Shown here: piece after piece, positions 1 to 11,321 of the stretch
Numbering within the stretch: position 1 is the first letter of the stretch
How the letters are laid out: the number at the start of each line of letters is the position of its first letter
Assembly (NCBI RefSeq): GCF_954871325.1
Contig: NC_088775.1
Location: 61,791,561-61,855,560, forward strand
Origin: Gordionus sp. m RMFG-2023
Taxonomy: Eukaryota > Nematomorpha > Gordioida > Chordodea > Parachordodidae
Reading direction: 5' to 3'
Length of the DNA stretch: 64,000 bases
Program-made: the position numbers and the translations under genes
The notes under the pieces: model-generated
The model's database searches: none
Seen by the model: the letters and a program-made list of their open reading frames with translations, nothing else
What the model was told of the DNA's origin: nothing

Positions 1-934
1 TCAGCGATAAATTTTCGATATAATATAAAAAATCTCTATAGGATATTCTACCCCATTTAATAAATATTTATTTTATGTTGTTTATACTAATTCAGATGCA
101 GTTTATAAATATGAATTCTAGTTTATATAAAAATATTGATTTAATTAAAATAATTTAACATTGTTTACATTAAAGTTAAATTATATATTATAATTTATAT
201 TATCTATTAAATTAACATAAATGGGCAAATTCAATATTGCTAATAACATATTTTATTTATAAATTTCACAGGAAAACAGATGATTCATGTTTCATTAATA
301 ATTTTGTCTCAAGACTATTTTCCAGGGCATATATTTTATTATAAAATTTGACTTATATAAAAAAAAATTGCAATTTGATCAAATAAATCAACTACATAGA
401 CTTAGTATTACCATTATCCATTTTGAATAACATGTCTTATTTTTGGATAAAAATTTATCTAGACTTATACCGTAAGAGATAAAAAATAGGAAGTTATCTA
501 CTATTTATTTATATATAGCAATTGTCTATACTATTTTGAACATGTATTACGAGTTTATAAAATATCTAGAAATATTTTTGGCAGACAGAATAACTATTTT
601 TCTTATATATAGTTATATTGTTGTAGTTTCGATTCGATACCGTTTCATTTTTTGTTTCTCATTTTAAATTATTTAATAATTTTGTGTTAAAAATATATAC
701 CGAGTTTATTTTTTTTCACAAACAAGAAATAAGTTTTTGATTGTAATACTAATGAGAATTTAATATTATTTCAAAAATATATTTGAATTCGATTAGCTCC
801 AACCACACAAAATCAATGATATAGTTTGAACTTCCTTAATTCTTAGACATTTTACAAGCATAACTGTTACATCCCTCGTCATTATAGATGCTTGAATAGT
901 ACGAGATGGAGTAGGACTATCTTAGTTACATTAT

Positions 935-1200
935 TTTGGGTACCGGCTTGCTCCGATGCTATATGAAAATGGGCTAGAGATAGGGAATCACCGACGAATA
1001 TGCCAGTGAGCCCTAGTAGTAGTAGTCGCTTTTGCCATCATAAGTCAATTTAGGCATCGGAATTACAATTAGAATCTACAAGAAAGAAAAGGATTCTATA
1101 GTACCCTGAGGTTCTTTTAGAGTGGGATTAGGTTAAGTTTCATACAGGAATGAGGTAAGGCACATGTCAATAAGGTATAAAGTTGTGTCCTAGGTTGGCT
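935..1200 (+). repeat. Unclassified dispersed repeat, copy 1
   Basis: This stretch is less AT-rich than its surroundings. It matches, with many substitutions, the reverse complement of about 11600-11890. Shared landmarks include GTGAGCCCTAGT, TTAGAATCTAC, TTCTGAGGTT or CCTGAGGTT, and GTCAATAAGGTAT, in the same order. No protein or terminal repeat was recognised, so it may be a decayed SINE or LINE tail. The limits are approximate. Confidence 0.5.
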
Positions 1201-1611
1201 TAATTTGGATACTTAATTTTTTAATACAGGATAAAAAATATTTGAACGAGGACACCCTAATTTGACTTTTTTAAAGTACGAATAAGTTCGTCATTTTTTA
1301 AATGAGTATACTTAAAAGCCATAAAAAGTCAATTTTTAATATGTCTTAATTGTTCAAAATTTATGTTTTAAATCTAAATACAGAGAAAATTGATTAGTGA
1401 ATAATATAATGATAGAATAAAGATGATTCTGATTAGTCATATGAAATATATATTTGTAATAAATTTTCAAATAAACCTAATTTTGTTCATTTTAATATAA
1501 AAGTGTATACATTACCACATCCTGATATAATAATTGTATAATAAGTAGAGTAGTAACCAATCATATTTAATTAAAATATAATATTTACAATTTAAAAACA
1601 TTTTATCCTAA

Positions 1612-1683
1612 TAGCTCACCCAGTCCAGACTGTTAATGTCTGTCTAGAAGTTCTATTGGGGTTCATATCTTGCATGGTGCAAT
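1612..1683 (+). other. Weak tRNA-like or SINE relic
   Basis: A box-A-like TAGCTCACCCAG is followed by a perfect 5-bp hairpin (CAGAC loop GTCTG, 7-nt loop containing GTTAA) and a box-B-like GGTTCATATC. The loop is out of register for a normal anticodon, since position 33 would not be T. The T-arm also does not pair well. It is therefore not called a functional tRNA. Confidence 0.2.
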
Positions 1684-2275
1684 TTTTTCACGTTTTTTTT
1701 ATAAAATACACAAAATTTTATAATAATACGGGAATCGTATAATTTTTTATTAATTAATGTTGTTAATGCTATAATTTATTGGAGATATAATTTTGTAAAT
1801 AAATCACAAGTTACTTTCGATTTTGAATTTGATTAAATGCGCAATGACATATAACGAGTGGGATTTTTTTAAAAAAACAAATACCGAATTAACTAGTTAT
1901 TTTTTAAGTTAATTATTAAATATATTTTATTCATTATATTTATAAGATATCCCCAATTAAAAATTTATTTGTAATTTTATAGTCTGCTTTTTTTTGTTTT
2001 TAATAACAAATACTGTTAATTTCTCTCTCAGGGAAGCCTTTTTTTATGACTTAAAGTAGAGGAAATAATATTAATGGAACTATTACCGCTAATCTATGCT
2101 CAAGCTGCCTATGCTGATTCATAAGAAAAATCTCAAATAAATGAAATATATTGGAATCGGTATGATAAAGAATGGTTACAAAATTAATTTGAGGAATTAT
2201 TATATGATGACACAATTCTATAAATATAGGGTGAATATTTCAATCTTTAATTATATTCTATATTTTTTTTTCTCT

Positions 2276-2955
2276 TTAGCTTTCACCTTTTCTGGTGGTA
2301 AGCTCCTTCAACATCTCTCTCCACTTTATGTTATTAATACAATCTCTTTTATCTAATTTATACTTCTTTATATTGGCTCTAACTTTATGGCCCCATTGAA
2401 GTTTTGGCCTTCCTCTTTTACGTTTGCCCATCACTTCCAAACTCTTAACTTTATTTCCTATGTAGTTCACAGGCCTTCTCATTGTGTGCCCATACCACCT
2501 AAGTCTGTTTACCATTAACTTAGTCTTAATGGGCACTACCTTTAAACTACTTAGTATTCTTGTACTGCGCACTTTATCCTTTCTTGTTACCCCAGAAATC
2601 ATCCTCAGCATTCTCATCTCCATGGTTTGTAGACTTCTCTCGTCTGATTCTTTGGTTGGCCATGTTTCCGAACTATATAGAATAGTTGGTTGTATTATGG
2701 AACTGTAAATTTTTCCCTTTAATTTATGTGGGATTCTTTTATCAAATAGCACTCCAGATAAAGATCTCCACTTTAGCCACCCTTGATTAATCTTACTCTT
2801 TATCTCTTTTTCTATTGTACCGTTTGTTTGTATAGTGGAGCCCAAATATTTGCAGCTTTCAATTGCCGATATCTGCCATTCATTTATATCAATACTCTCT
2901 GTTTCATCTTCTCCTATCACCATATACTCCGTCTTTTCTCTATTTACTTTTAATC
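2276..2955 (-). pseudogene. LINE C-terminal region (thumb/connection)
   Basis: This continues the reverse transcriptase after a one-base frame change near 2955; the restart matches the usual GLKVNREKTEYM block. It contains KYLGSTIQTNG, RWYGHTMRRP and the basic GKRKRGRPKLQW stretch typical of the C-terminal end of RTE-type polyproteins. It is open for 215 residues and ends at 2276, probably the natural stop of the element. Confidence 0.85.
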
Positions 2956-2965
2956 CGTGTGTTTC

Positions 2966-3970
2966 TTAGATATTTATCCAACTCACTAGTCTTTCTTTCA
3001 TTTCATCCTTAGATTCGGCAAGTATCACAATATCATCTGCAAATATCATATTCCACGGGACTGTTTGAGGTATAGACTGTGCTAATACATCTATTACTGT
3101 AATGAAGAGAAGTGGGCTGAGAGCCGACCCTTGATGAACTCCTTCGGCTATTGTGAAGCCTGCTGAAGTACCTGTTGTGCTACGGACCATTGTTGTATGG
3201 CCCATATACATATCCTGTATTATTCTTATATATTTTTCGGGAACATTTTTGTGGCGTAGCGCCCACCAGATAAGTTTTCTTGGGATTCTATCAAAGGCCT
3301 TTTCTAGATCGAGAAAGACCATGTGTAGTTTTTTGTTCTTTTCCCTGTATTTTTCACTCATTTGCCTAATTGCGTGGATAGCATCGGTTGTTGATCTTCC
3401 AGGTATAAAGCCAAACTGAGTCTCTCCTATTTCGATTATATCTCTTAATCTTTTTTCTATTATTTTTTTGTATAGTTTTAGACAGTGTGACATTAGTTTT
3501 ATGCCCCTGTAATTTTGACAATTATGTGGATTCCCTTTATTTTTGAAGATAGGAACTAGATAGCTCTGCCTCCATTTTTGGGGAACCTCTTCATTTCCAA
3601 GTATCTTATTGTATAGATTTGTGAGGAGATGTATTCCATCATCTCCTAGTGCTTTAAGGCTTTCTATTGGAATATCGTCTGGACCCCTAGATTTTTTGTT
3701 TTTCATATGCTTGAGGCATGTGATTATTTTTTGTTGTGTTATAGGTTGTACAAGGTTTTGACAAGGGGAGTGTTCGTCTAGATGCAGTATGTGCGGATTA
3801 AAGTTGAGAAGCTCCTGAAAATATTCTCTCCATCTACTCATTATCTCTTTTTCCTTTATTATCAATTTCCCATCTTTATTTTTGATTACTTTCGGAGCTC
3901 CGTTTATATCCCTAGAGTTCTTTTATCGCTGTTTGGCTAATCTGTATATTTTATTTTGCCCTTCTTTGAT
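2966..3970 (-). pseudogene. LINE reverse transcriptase core
   Basis: The enzyme copies LINE RNA at the nicked target. The open stretch 3865-2966 has all core blocks in order: YRGIKLMSHCLKLYKKII, ETQFGFIPGRSTTDAI, VFLDLEKAFDRIPR (first catalytic Asp), GVHQGSALSPLLFI, and FADDIVIL with the catalytic Asp pair. The same frame continues upstream to about 3970 past one stop near 3925, giving SRDINGAPKVIKNKDG-like coding. It ends early at a stop near 2966, and the thumb continues in another frame. The catalytic residues are intact, so loss of function comes from the frame breaks. Confidence 0.9.
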
Positions 3971-3980
3971 GTAGATTTTC

Positions 3981-4258
3981 TTACATGTCATCGTATGCCA
4001 TAGATTTGGCCCTAGCCACCGCCTGTGTAGCTAATCTCTTGGATTTTTCGTTTTTGGATTTGTACCATAAAAGGGCTTTTTTCTCCTGGGTTTGTACCTC
4101 TTGTTGCCTCCTCTTGTCAAGCCTAGTGTCGATTTGGCAGTGTCTATTAATCTGGATGAAAGGTCTGTCCACATTTTTTCACTTAATTTGTCCCATTTGA
4201 TGCATGGTTTCAGTTTTATATTGTTTTGAGTGGATTTATTTGAGATGTGTAAATCCAT
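3981..4258 (-). pseudogene. LINE linker between endonuclease and reverse transcriptase
   Basis: This is a basic, Lys/Arg-rich stretch in overlapping open pieces (4258-4031 and 4172-3981, different frames). Its position and composition match the poorly conserved connector between endonuclease and reverse transcriptase in RTE elements, for example KMWTDLSSRLIDTAK and ATQAVARAK. The frame switch inside it shows decay. It has no function of its own. Confidence 0.6.
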
Positions 4259-4285
4259 GAGTAGCTTGTGTTGTGCGGCGATATC

Positions 4286-4915
4286 TTATCCTGGGATGAC
4301 TTTGCAGTCTATTACATCTTTTAATCTTCTGCGAGAGATTAATATGTAATCTATCTGTGTTTTCCTTGTACCACTTTCGTATGTTATTAAATGACTATCT
4401 TTTTTCCTGTAGGTGTTGGTTAAGGCAAGGTCGAAGGCTTGCGCAAATTTCAGTATATGCTCTCCTTCATCATTTCTTTCTCCATATCCAAAACCACCAT
4501 GATGCCTTTTGTAGCTATCTCTTGCTTTCCCCACATGCGCATTTAAGTCACCACCAATTATGACTAGGTCATCCTTAGGGATTTCCATTACAGCTTCATC
4601 GAGGATAGCTCTAAAATCATCTTTCTCTTCTTCCTTGCAACCCGTTTGAGGAGTATATACTGAAAGGATGTGTAGTATTGATTGACCAATGCAGAGTTTT
4701 ATCTTCATTAGCCTATCAGAGATCCTGTTGACTTCTACAACTGAGGAGGTTAGATCTTGACTGAGGATGATGCCGACACCGTTCCTATTGCTAACAAGTC
4801 CATTATAGTACAATTTATACCCATCTCTAATCATCAAAGTCTTCTGTCCTTTCCATTTCGTCTCTTGTATGCACGCTCAACTTTTCTCTTGTTCAACATT
4901 GATGCCAATTCTCTC
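4286..4915 (-). pseudogene. LINE AP-type endonuclease domain, frameshifted
   Basis: This encodes the apurinic/apyrimidinic-like endonuclease that nicks the target for target-primed reverse transcription. The motif CIQETKWKG near 4870-4845 carries the expected metal-binding Glu. GGDLNAH (near 4555) and TQIDYIL (near 4345) match the later catalytic motifs (Asn and Asp) of the exonuclease-endonuclease-phosphatase fold. Upstream, an N-terminal stretch (about 5015-4900) is in another frame, and the usual WNV strand before it is missing, so a short deletion is likely. The frame changes near 4875 just before CIQETKW. From there to 4286 the frame is open, then it stops. It resembles RTE-like elements often annotated as craniofacial development protein 2-like. 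Confidence 0.85.
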
Positions 4916-5179
4916 GTCTTACTTTAAATCTTGTTTTCTTTGCTTTGACCTTTACTTTACTTTTCACAGGATGGAGGTCTACACCCTGCGCGTCGCATGG
5001 AGGGAACGCCCTAGCTTTCATATTCATATTTTCATTTGTGTCCTTCATTTTGTTTATTGGACATCCTTAGCACCCGGCTGTCCAGGTCTGTCGGTGACCG
5101 GGGTGTCATCTCTAAGCTCCGAAATTCATCATACCATATGTCTTTACATATCAGTCATCGAAGAAAGTTGAAAGTTTTT

Positions 5180-5262
5180 ATGGTTCTTACCAGGATTGAA
5201 CCTGCGTCCTTGTTCATACTCGTGTTTCCAAGCGTACATCTTACCCATTATGCCACCCCGGT
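5180..5262 (-). other. tRNA-like (Pol III box A/box B) stretch at the LINE 5' end
   Basis: On the minus strand TGGCATAATGG (5255-5245) matches box A. GGTTCAATCCT (5202-5192) matches box B at tRNA spacing, with GGGG just upstream. The T-stem pairs imperfectly and there is no clean cloverleaf. It is probably a tRNA-derived SINE head or a tRNA pseudogene joined to the LINE leader. It could be an independent SINE insertion. Confidence 0.45.
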
Positions 5263-5265
5263 GAT

Positions 5266-5523
5266 TAATTATATTCTATATGATTTCATCATTTTGCAAT
5301 ATATATCTATAAGATATACAATATTCAATCAAGAAAGATTGGCTATTACTCTACGGTAAATTTGCACGTTTGCTCATATAAATATAATATATATGTACAA
5401 TCGTTATTTAGAATATAAATGAGTAGCATGCTTAAAATCTTAATTTCTTCTTACCTTCTTGGCTATTTAGCCAATACTTAAAAGTCGGCTAAATAGTCGG
5501 CTATTTTATATTAGACCAGGATA
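5266..5523. other. AT-rich spacer
   Basis: No coding potential or terminal repeat was seen between the LINE and the next hAT element. Confidence 0.5.
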
Positions 5524-5759
5524 CATCCTAACAGGCTCGTACGCAGCGGGGGGGGGACAGGGGGACAAACCCCCCCCCCCCCCAAAGCCAAAAAATGCAG
5601 ATGTATATTTTATTTATCACATTCATCTACTAAGTTATTTTATCAATCAATTTCGATTTCAAGTTTTCCTTGGCGTAATTTACCTATTATTTTCAAATTT
5701 TAGTGGCGTAATATTTATCTAAATTTCTAATAAAATAATAATTATCTCTGAAACTCCTT

Positions 5760-6960
5760 GTCCAACAGGGAGAAAAAAATTGCAAGCTTGTCCAACGAGA
5801 TCGAGTCTTCGCCACAGTAACAGCTATTTTGGAGTTAGAAGAGCTGATTATTAATGCTATTACTGAAATATCACAATGGCTTGAAAGAAATATTTCCTCA
5901 GAAGCAAGAAAATTATTGGATTCAATACTTATTCCAAATTTTTTTTCTCATTAGAATGTATTATTTAATTATACAACTATTTTATGTAATACTTTTCAAA
6001 AACATAACATTGACTTGATTAAGAAGATGAGAATAGCGGAGAGCATTTTATTAGAACTCAAGGAAATAGAGCTATTGTTGTTGAAGAATTTCATATTTTA
6101 TATGTTATTGTTGAGTCAAAAGCAGAGCTATACGTGTTAAATATTTGTCCCCCTCGACTTGCAGCAAGCAAGCTCATCATCAAAACATTAATATAGGATC
6201 AGTAGAAGAGTGTTATAAAACAAATGTCCCAACCTTTTTCATATGGTGATAGAAAAAAAATATAAATATTTGTTATATTTTTATCATGAAGATGTTAAAA
6301 TATCTTATGATGCCTTATTAACTGAATAACTATGATTAAAAGATTAACTATGGTTGATAAAGTCCCAAAAAATGCTATGGATGCTTTTTATTTCAAACAC
6401 ATTTTAGATTATACTCCCAATTATTAAAATGGTTATATATATATTAGCAGCTCTTTAGTAAACTAATGAGAGAACATTCACTTTTTTAAGAAGAATAACA
6501 GAGCCTTGCAGAGGTACCATTTGCAGGACCAGGCCTAGATTTTATTTTAAAATTTTTTCCGGCCCGGGTTTTTTCTAAAAAAATTTTCAGGCCCGGCCCG
6601 GCTGGCTTTGCCCGAATTTTTTAAAATAAATTATATTTATTTTTGATATTTATAGCTAATAATGGCGATTTCAAATATTTGGTTTTAAAATATACAACTC
6701 GGCTCGGATATTTTTTCTTAAAAAATTTTCAGGCCCAGCCCGGGTGTTTTTAAAAAAAAAATTACGAGCCCGGCCCGGGTATATTTAAAAAAATTAAAAT
6801 ACGGTCCGGCTCAGGGGCCGGGCCTGCAAGTCTGTGAAAAACATACCTATGAAATACAACATCTGAAAGTAGATTGAATGATTTGGATCTTTTGAATATT
6901 CATAGACATTTAACTCCAAGCAAGGATTGATAATTGAAAAATTAGCTCAAAACATACAAA
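5760..6960 (+). pseudogene. hAT transposase remnant (DUF4371/ZMYM type)
   Basis: The frames are broken by stops, but the end is recognisable. ERTFTFLRRIT (about 6466-6498) is the first half of the hAT dimerisation domain. After a 338-bp insertion, SRLNDLDLLNIHRHL (about 6870-6915) is the second half. Upstream, 6130-6200 keeps part of the PRLAA block seen better in copy 2. The interruption and stops make it nonfunctional. Confidence 0.75.
6499..6836. mobile_element. Small CCCGG-rich hAT-type MITE nested in family A copy 1
   Basis: It starts CAGAGCCTTGCAGAGGTACC and ends GGGCCTGCAAGTCTGTG. Inside are repeated GGCCCGG blocks separated by T/A runs. The same element type occurs at 14765-15090, 49771-50101 and as the ends of 38914-40923. 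Its position splits the host element's dimerisation domain exactly as in copy 2. No clean TSD remains. Confidence 0.8.
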
Positions 6961-7299
6961 ATACAATTATTCCTAAGAAACGTTTTGTGTATTAATTTAT
7001 ATTTACAACATTTAAATTTTTTATACTTTATATATTTTAAAAAAATTCAAATTTCAATTTTGGGTCATTTAAGTGATTCATATCGTGGGTTATATTCACT
7101 TTATATTTTATGATTCACATTTAAATGCCGGTTTATATATATAATTTTTTTAATTCACATTAGTTTAAAATTGTGTATTAGAAAAGTTATTAATCCTAAT
7201 AAATTTATGCTTAGTATTTTTAATTAAAAATATTATTTCTTAAAAAAATTTATTATCCCCCCCCCAGACCAAATTCCTGCGTACGCGCCTGCATCCTAA

Positions 7300-7985
7300 G
7301 ACTATATTTTATCGCTATTTAATAGATTTGAGTACACAAAAATACATATGCACAGTAATAAAAAAGTAAAAGTAGTTGGTATAAAATAAAAAGTGTAAAA
7401 AAGTAAAATAAATTGTAGTTTTGGAAATTATATAAAAAAAATAGTGACTAGAAATATAAAAATCACAGCATACCATTTAACAATTATTTATTTGTATGAT
7501 TTGAACAATCAATCATATAACATAATTATAATAAAAACATGCGGGATACATTTATGTGCATATTTTATAAAGCCAATCCTTTTAATTAAAAACAGGCGGG
7601 GCATAAACCGTAATTATATTCACAATGTGCTGTTATGCAGGGATATGAATTGAAAGAAGAGGTTCAGTGAAAAATCCCTTAACCAGGTTCGGGTTAGGAG
7701 TCCAGAAAAAAGGGCTTATAAAATTTAGTTAGAATAACTTTTTTAAAATTTATTTTATTATATTTAGTATTTACCATAAAAAAAATTTATTTTCATATTA
7801 TAATTAATTTAATACAATTCAATATAAAAAATAACATTATTTGTATTTTAAAAATGTTATATAGAAGTATCCTGATATCTACCAAAATATAATTTTTGGG
7901 AGAATGAATAGGAAAACAATTCTTAATAAAAGTTAAAAAATGGTTCTGGGTTTAATAAAATCTAGAGGGTTCGTGTTCTCAGCCC
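7300..7985. other. AT-rich spacer
   Basis: No coding, repeat-terminal or RNA feature was recognised. The short open frame at 7444-7653 is low-complexity and unsupported. Confidence 0.5.
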
Positions 7986-7989
7986 TGTT

Positions 7990-8460
7990 ATTATGTCTTA
8001 TCTGTTAGTAAACACTTCAACTATATTAATTTTAAAAACAACTTGGCAAACTCATTAATATAATGTTTACATATATTTGCTTATTTATTATCAAAAGCAA
8101 AACTATGTGTCAACAACTCTCCCCGCTAGAATGACCTAAGAGGAAATGAGGGTTAACTTATTGAGGAATTGTTGTAGTTCTCTCTGGTGAGCCATTTTAT
8201 GGTAAATTTTTAAAAAAACTATAAAACGTGAGAAGGAAAGGGTATAATTATGACAGTGGCGATTACAATTCTACATAAATGGCTAAATTTTGGGGAAATA
8301 TAAGAATTTGAGTTGGACATAACTCTTTTAGTATTTAGCATATTTTTATTTTTGATAATAAAAGCACATATGTGTAAATGAACACTTATAAATGTTTATA
8401 CCAAGTTGTTATTAAAATTAACATAGTTGAAGTGTTTAGGAATAGGTAAAACATAATAGC
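7990..8460. repeat. Imperfect long inverted repeat (MITE-like)
   Basis: About 105 bp at 7990-8095 is the imperfect reverse complement of about 8355-8460. Shared landmarks are AACACTTCAACTAT, TTAATTTTAA, ACAACTTGG and TTTATTATC. The loop of about 260 bp has no coding capacity. A fold-back MITE is the simplest reading; a target duplication was not identified. Confidence 0.6.
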
Positions 8461-9904
8461 ACATGGTGAAAAAATTATAGTTATTTATGTCCCGTTTGTT
8501 TTTAAAACGTCTGTATAAAATATAAACACAAATGTATCCTGAGTAGTGTTGTTAATTTGCTTGGTCGTAAAATTTACGGCCTAATTATGCTCAAGCTGAC
8601 CCGGGGTCCAGACCCGAGATCCAGACCCGGTTCGGATAAATGAAATAGTAAGAAAGAAAAAAACTCATTTACTAATCTTAAATTAAATCTTATACATTCT
8701 AAATAATAATTAAAGCTTTGTTTATTATTTTATTATACATTAATAATCTCATTTTCTTATTTAAATATTTGTTTAAATTTGGAGTGCTTTTGATTAAAAT
8801 GTTTTTCGGCCTGAACCCAATTTTTTTTAAAGAAAATTTACCGGCACGGCCAGAATCTATCTAAATATAGTAATTAATTTTTATAATTACTCAAAATAAA
8901 AGATATGTTATATAGCGTGGAGTCTCTAGTTTCTATAAATAAATCAAATATTTTTATTTTAAATAAAAAAATTTAAAAAATTTTCAAGGCTCGACTTGAC
9001 CTGGCCAAAATTTTTTTAAAAAAATAGGCCCAGCCTTTAAATCTTATACCAAGCTTAATAAGTTGTCATTTTCTTTATTTGAAATTATTAAATCAAAATA
9101 TAAATTCTACAGTAACTTTTCTTTCTTTTTTTAATAATATATATGTCGTATTGGGATATGGAATCATGTGGGATTCAAGATCTTAAATCCCCATGTTTTA
9201 TTCGGAATCTTTTTTTTTAATTTAAAAATATATAAAAAATATTCCGAATCACCATGAAAAAAATTCCGAATCCCAATGAAAAAAAATAAAATAATATAAT
9301 TACTTTTCTTCTCTTTTTTTGCGGTTGGCACCACATAATTAAAAGGCCAAAATAAGGGATTTAAAAAGAGAATTTAATAAATAGTAACTAGTATAAAATT
9401 AAGGCATATAATGAATGAAAAGGGATGAGGTTAAGACATTTTTGTTTTAAAAAATATTAAAATATATATTTATAAAAAATCCCAATTATTGCAACAATTA
9501 TTCAATGCAATATGGCATTTCGTTGAACATTTAAGGTTGTTCTTGAAACACTCGCAACTTTTATTCATGCTTTTAGCACTTTAAATGGAAAATTAATATA
9601 TTTCATGTACATGAATTTATTTGAGGAGTATATGTGGTTATTATAAAAATATAATATTTAAAAAAAAATATTTAAGGGGATTCGAAATCTTTTTTTTTAA
9701 AAACAATTAAATTATATTTTTTTGCCGCCTGGCTGGCACCAGAAAATTTTATTTTTTAGAGATATTTAATATTACTTTTATGCTTTAAATCATTAAATAC
9801 TCGAAAAAATGGTTTAAATATAAATTAAATCTAAACAAATAAATATTATTTTTAGATTAATAATTTAGACAAATTAGAGAAAGAGAAAAATTTATAATAT
9901 CATC

Positions 9905-10960
9905 ATTAGAGATGGGCGCGGGACTAATTATTTATTCATGGCCCCCTCTCACGGTGGCAATAAAAAATATTCACGCCCATTCACGCTTACCATTAAAAAA
10001 ATTTCGACCCGACCTACCCGCTCACGAAAGGCAATATTTTGTTCACGCCCGTCACGCCCGAAAATTCACGGTGTTTTTAACTTTAATACTATAATTTTTT
10101 ACACTTTGAATTTATTCTATTTATTTCTTTAATTCCATAATCCATAATAACATAAAATCCAAATTTTTACTTAGAAAAAGAAGAATGTCTATTTTTTTTT
10201 ATTTCAATTGTGTACGCCTTTCCTCTAATAGGCGATTGGCTAAAGTAAATAACCTTTCACTAGAAGCCCCAGGGCTGACAAAATTTTACTCTCTAATTTT
10301 CTCAAAAAAGGAAATAAATTTTCCTGCTTTCAAAATATTGCCATTGTTATTTGTTTTATGGGATGAATCTTTTAAATTACACAGCTTTCATCGGTAAATG
10401 TTGATGTTTCATCAGAAACATCTAAAAATATGTTTCATTTAGAATATATGGTTTTTTATGAATGTAAGATTAATTAGGAAAGTTATAAATGACAGCTGGC
10501 ATTGACTATGCACATCATCTAATTTTATATCATTTCACATTTTTAAGATTGTTTTGTAAATATCTTCCTTTTCTTCGTCTATTTAAAACTAGGCTTTTGA
10601 AATTAGGATCTGGAATAAAGCCTATCTTAAGTGCTTGAGAATAAATTTATGGTTTAAGTAAATAATCTCGCCACAAAACACCAAACATAAAAAGAAAATA
10701 GAACTAGGAGCGTGACACCAGATGTTGTTTATAAAATGCCTGAATATATTTTGTTATCAAAATTTTTTCTTTTTTAAAAAAGAACTAAATTAAATTAGAA
10801 AATATGTATTATAATTATAAAATTGCAAATTTATATTTATAAAAAAAAATTACAATTTCCGTGATTCACGGGAAATTCATGTTCACGCCCGATCACGCCC
10901 GATCACGCCCGGGAAAAATTATTAAACAAATCCGGCCAGAAAGTTTGCATCTCATTCTGA
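9905..10960 (-). mobile_element. Nested hAT remnant with CACGCCCG subterminal repeats
   Basis: GC-rich repeats of CACGCCCG / ATCACGCCCG lie at both sides (9950-10070 and 10875-10915) around minus-strand hAT coding remnants. Ends near GAGATGGGCGCGGG (left) and TTTGCATCTC (right) may be decayed inverted termini. No target duplication was identified, so the limits are approximate. Confidence 0.6.
10180..10400 (-). pseudogene. hAT dimerisation domain remnant
   Basis: The minus-strand reading gives ASSERLFTLANRLLEERRTQ followed, after one stop, by KKIDILLFL. This is the conserved C-terminal hAT dimerisation block (ERLFS...RTRL...LLFL). A further stop lies just upstream, near 10290. It is the only clearly conserved coding part of the nested element. 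Confidence 0.75.
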
Positions 10961-11321
10961 ACTAGGATGGGTATAGCTGAAATTCTCGGCTAACAAACAT
11001 AATAATTCATTTTAATCATATTTTTTTGGTATTTTTAAGCCCTAAGTGGTCCCGATGAAAAATTTGTTAACCCTAAGCTGAGTTGCTTGCAGGATTTTAC
11101 TATCTAACCATAGAAAATGCAATTGCATTTTGTTGTTTATATTTTTGGTAAATATTTTTTATTTAAACTATTTGGAATAACATTATTCATCTGAATTCCT
11201 GATCTTAACCCCTGGTCTGTGCTCGGGGTTTGTGCTCAGAGCTGGTTTGGTCGATTTTTTAGACCCAAACCCCAGGTCTGGGTTTTACACAACCAAACAA
11301 TTAACAACACTAATTCTGAGT

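Larger units (their letters stand above)
1..2269. other. AT-rich spacer without a recognisable gene
   Basis: The stretch is AT-rich with long A and T runs and stops in all frames. Apart from a dispersed repeat (about 935-1200) and a weak tRNA-like relic (about 1612-1683), no coding or mobile-element signature is visible. Confidence 0.6.
2270..5265 (-). mobile_element. RTE-type non-LTR retrotransposon (LINE), defective
   Basis: On the minus strand, fragments of one polyprotein follow the order AP-endonuclease, linker, reverse transcriptase and C-terminal region. Their colinearity over about 3 kb shows one insertion. At least three frame changes (near 4875, 4270 and 2955) and stops (for example near 3925) break it, so it cannot encode an active protein. 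The 5' part (4915-5265) holds a leader with a tRNA-like box A/box B stretch. No target duplication or clear 3' tail was found, so both limits are approximate. Confidence 0.85.
5532..7291 (+). mobile_element. hAT element, family A (CAGGCNCGTACGCAG ends), copy 1
   Basis: Imperfect terminal inverted repeats CAGGCTCGTACGCAG (5532) and CTGCGTACGCGCCTG (to 7291) are flanked by an exact 8-bp target duplication, CATCCTAA (5524-5531 and 7292-7299), diagnostic of hAT. G and C homopolymers lie just inside both ends. The interior carries plus-strand remnants of a DUF4371/ZMYM-type transposase. A second element (6499-6836) is inserted in it. A reverse-oriented copy lies at 14371-16163. Confidence 0.92.
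8544..11313. mobile_element. hAT element, TAGTGTTGTT family, copy 1
   Basis: The left end is TAGTGTTGTTAATTTG (8544) and the right end AATTAACAACACTA (to 11313). The flanks ATCCTGAG (8536-8543) and ATTCTGAG (11314-11321) form an 8-bp target duplication with one mismatch. The subterminal regions hold CCAGACCC and GGTCTGGG-type motifs (8600-8640 and 11205-11285), unlike the arms of the other two family members. The interior is largely non-coding and contains another hAT remnant (about 9905-10960). Confidence 0.85.

Noticed and set aside
1612-1683. tRNA-Asn-like gene
   Set aside because: The hairpin shows GTTAA but the loop is out of register, position 33 would not be T, and the T-arm and acceptor do not pair.
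9912-10132. Short overlapping open frames rich in His, Arg and Pro
   Set aside because: They translate CACGCCCG subterminal repeats of a transposon.
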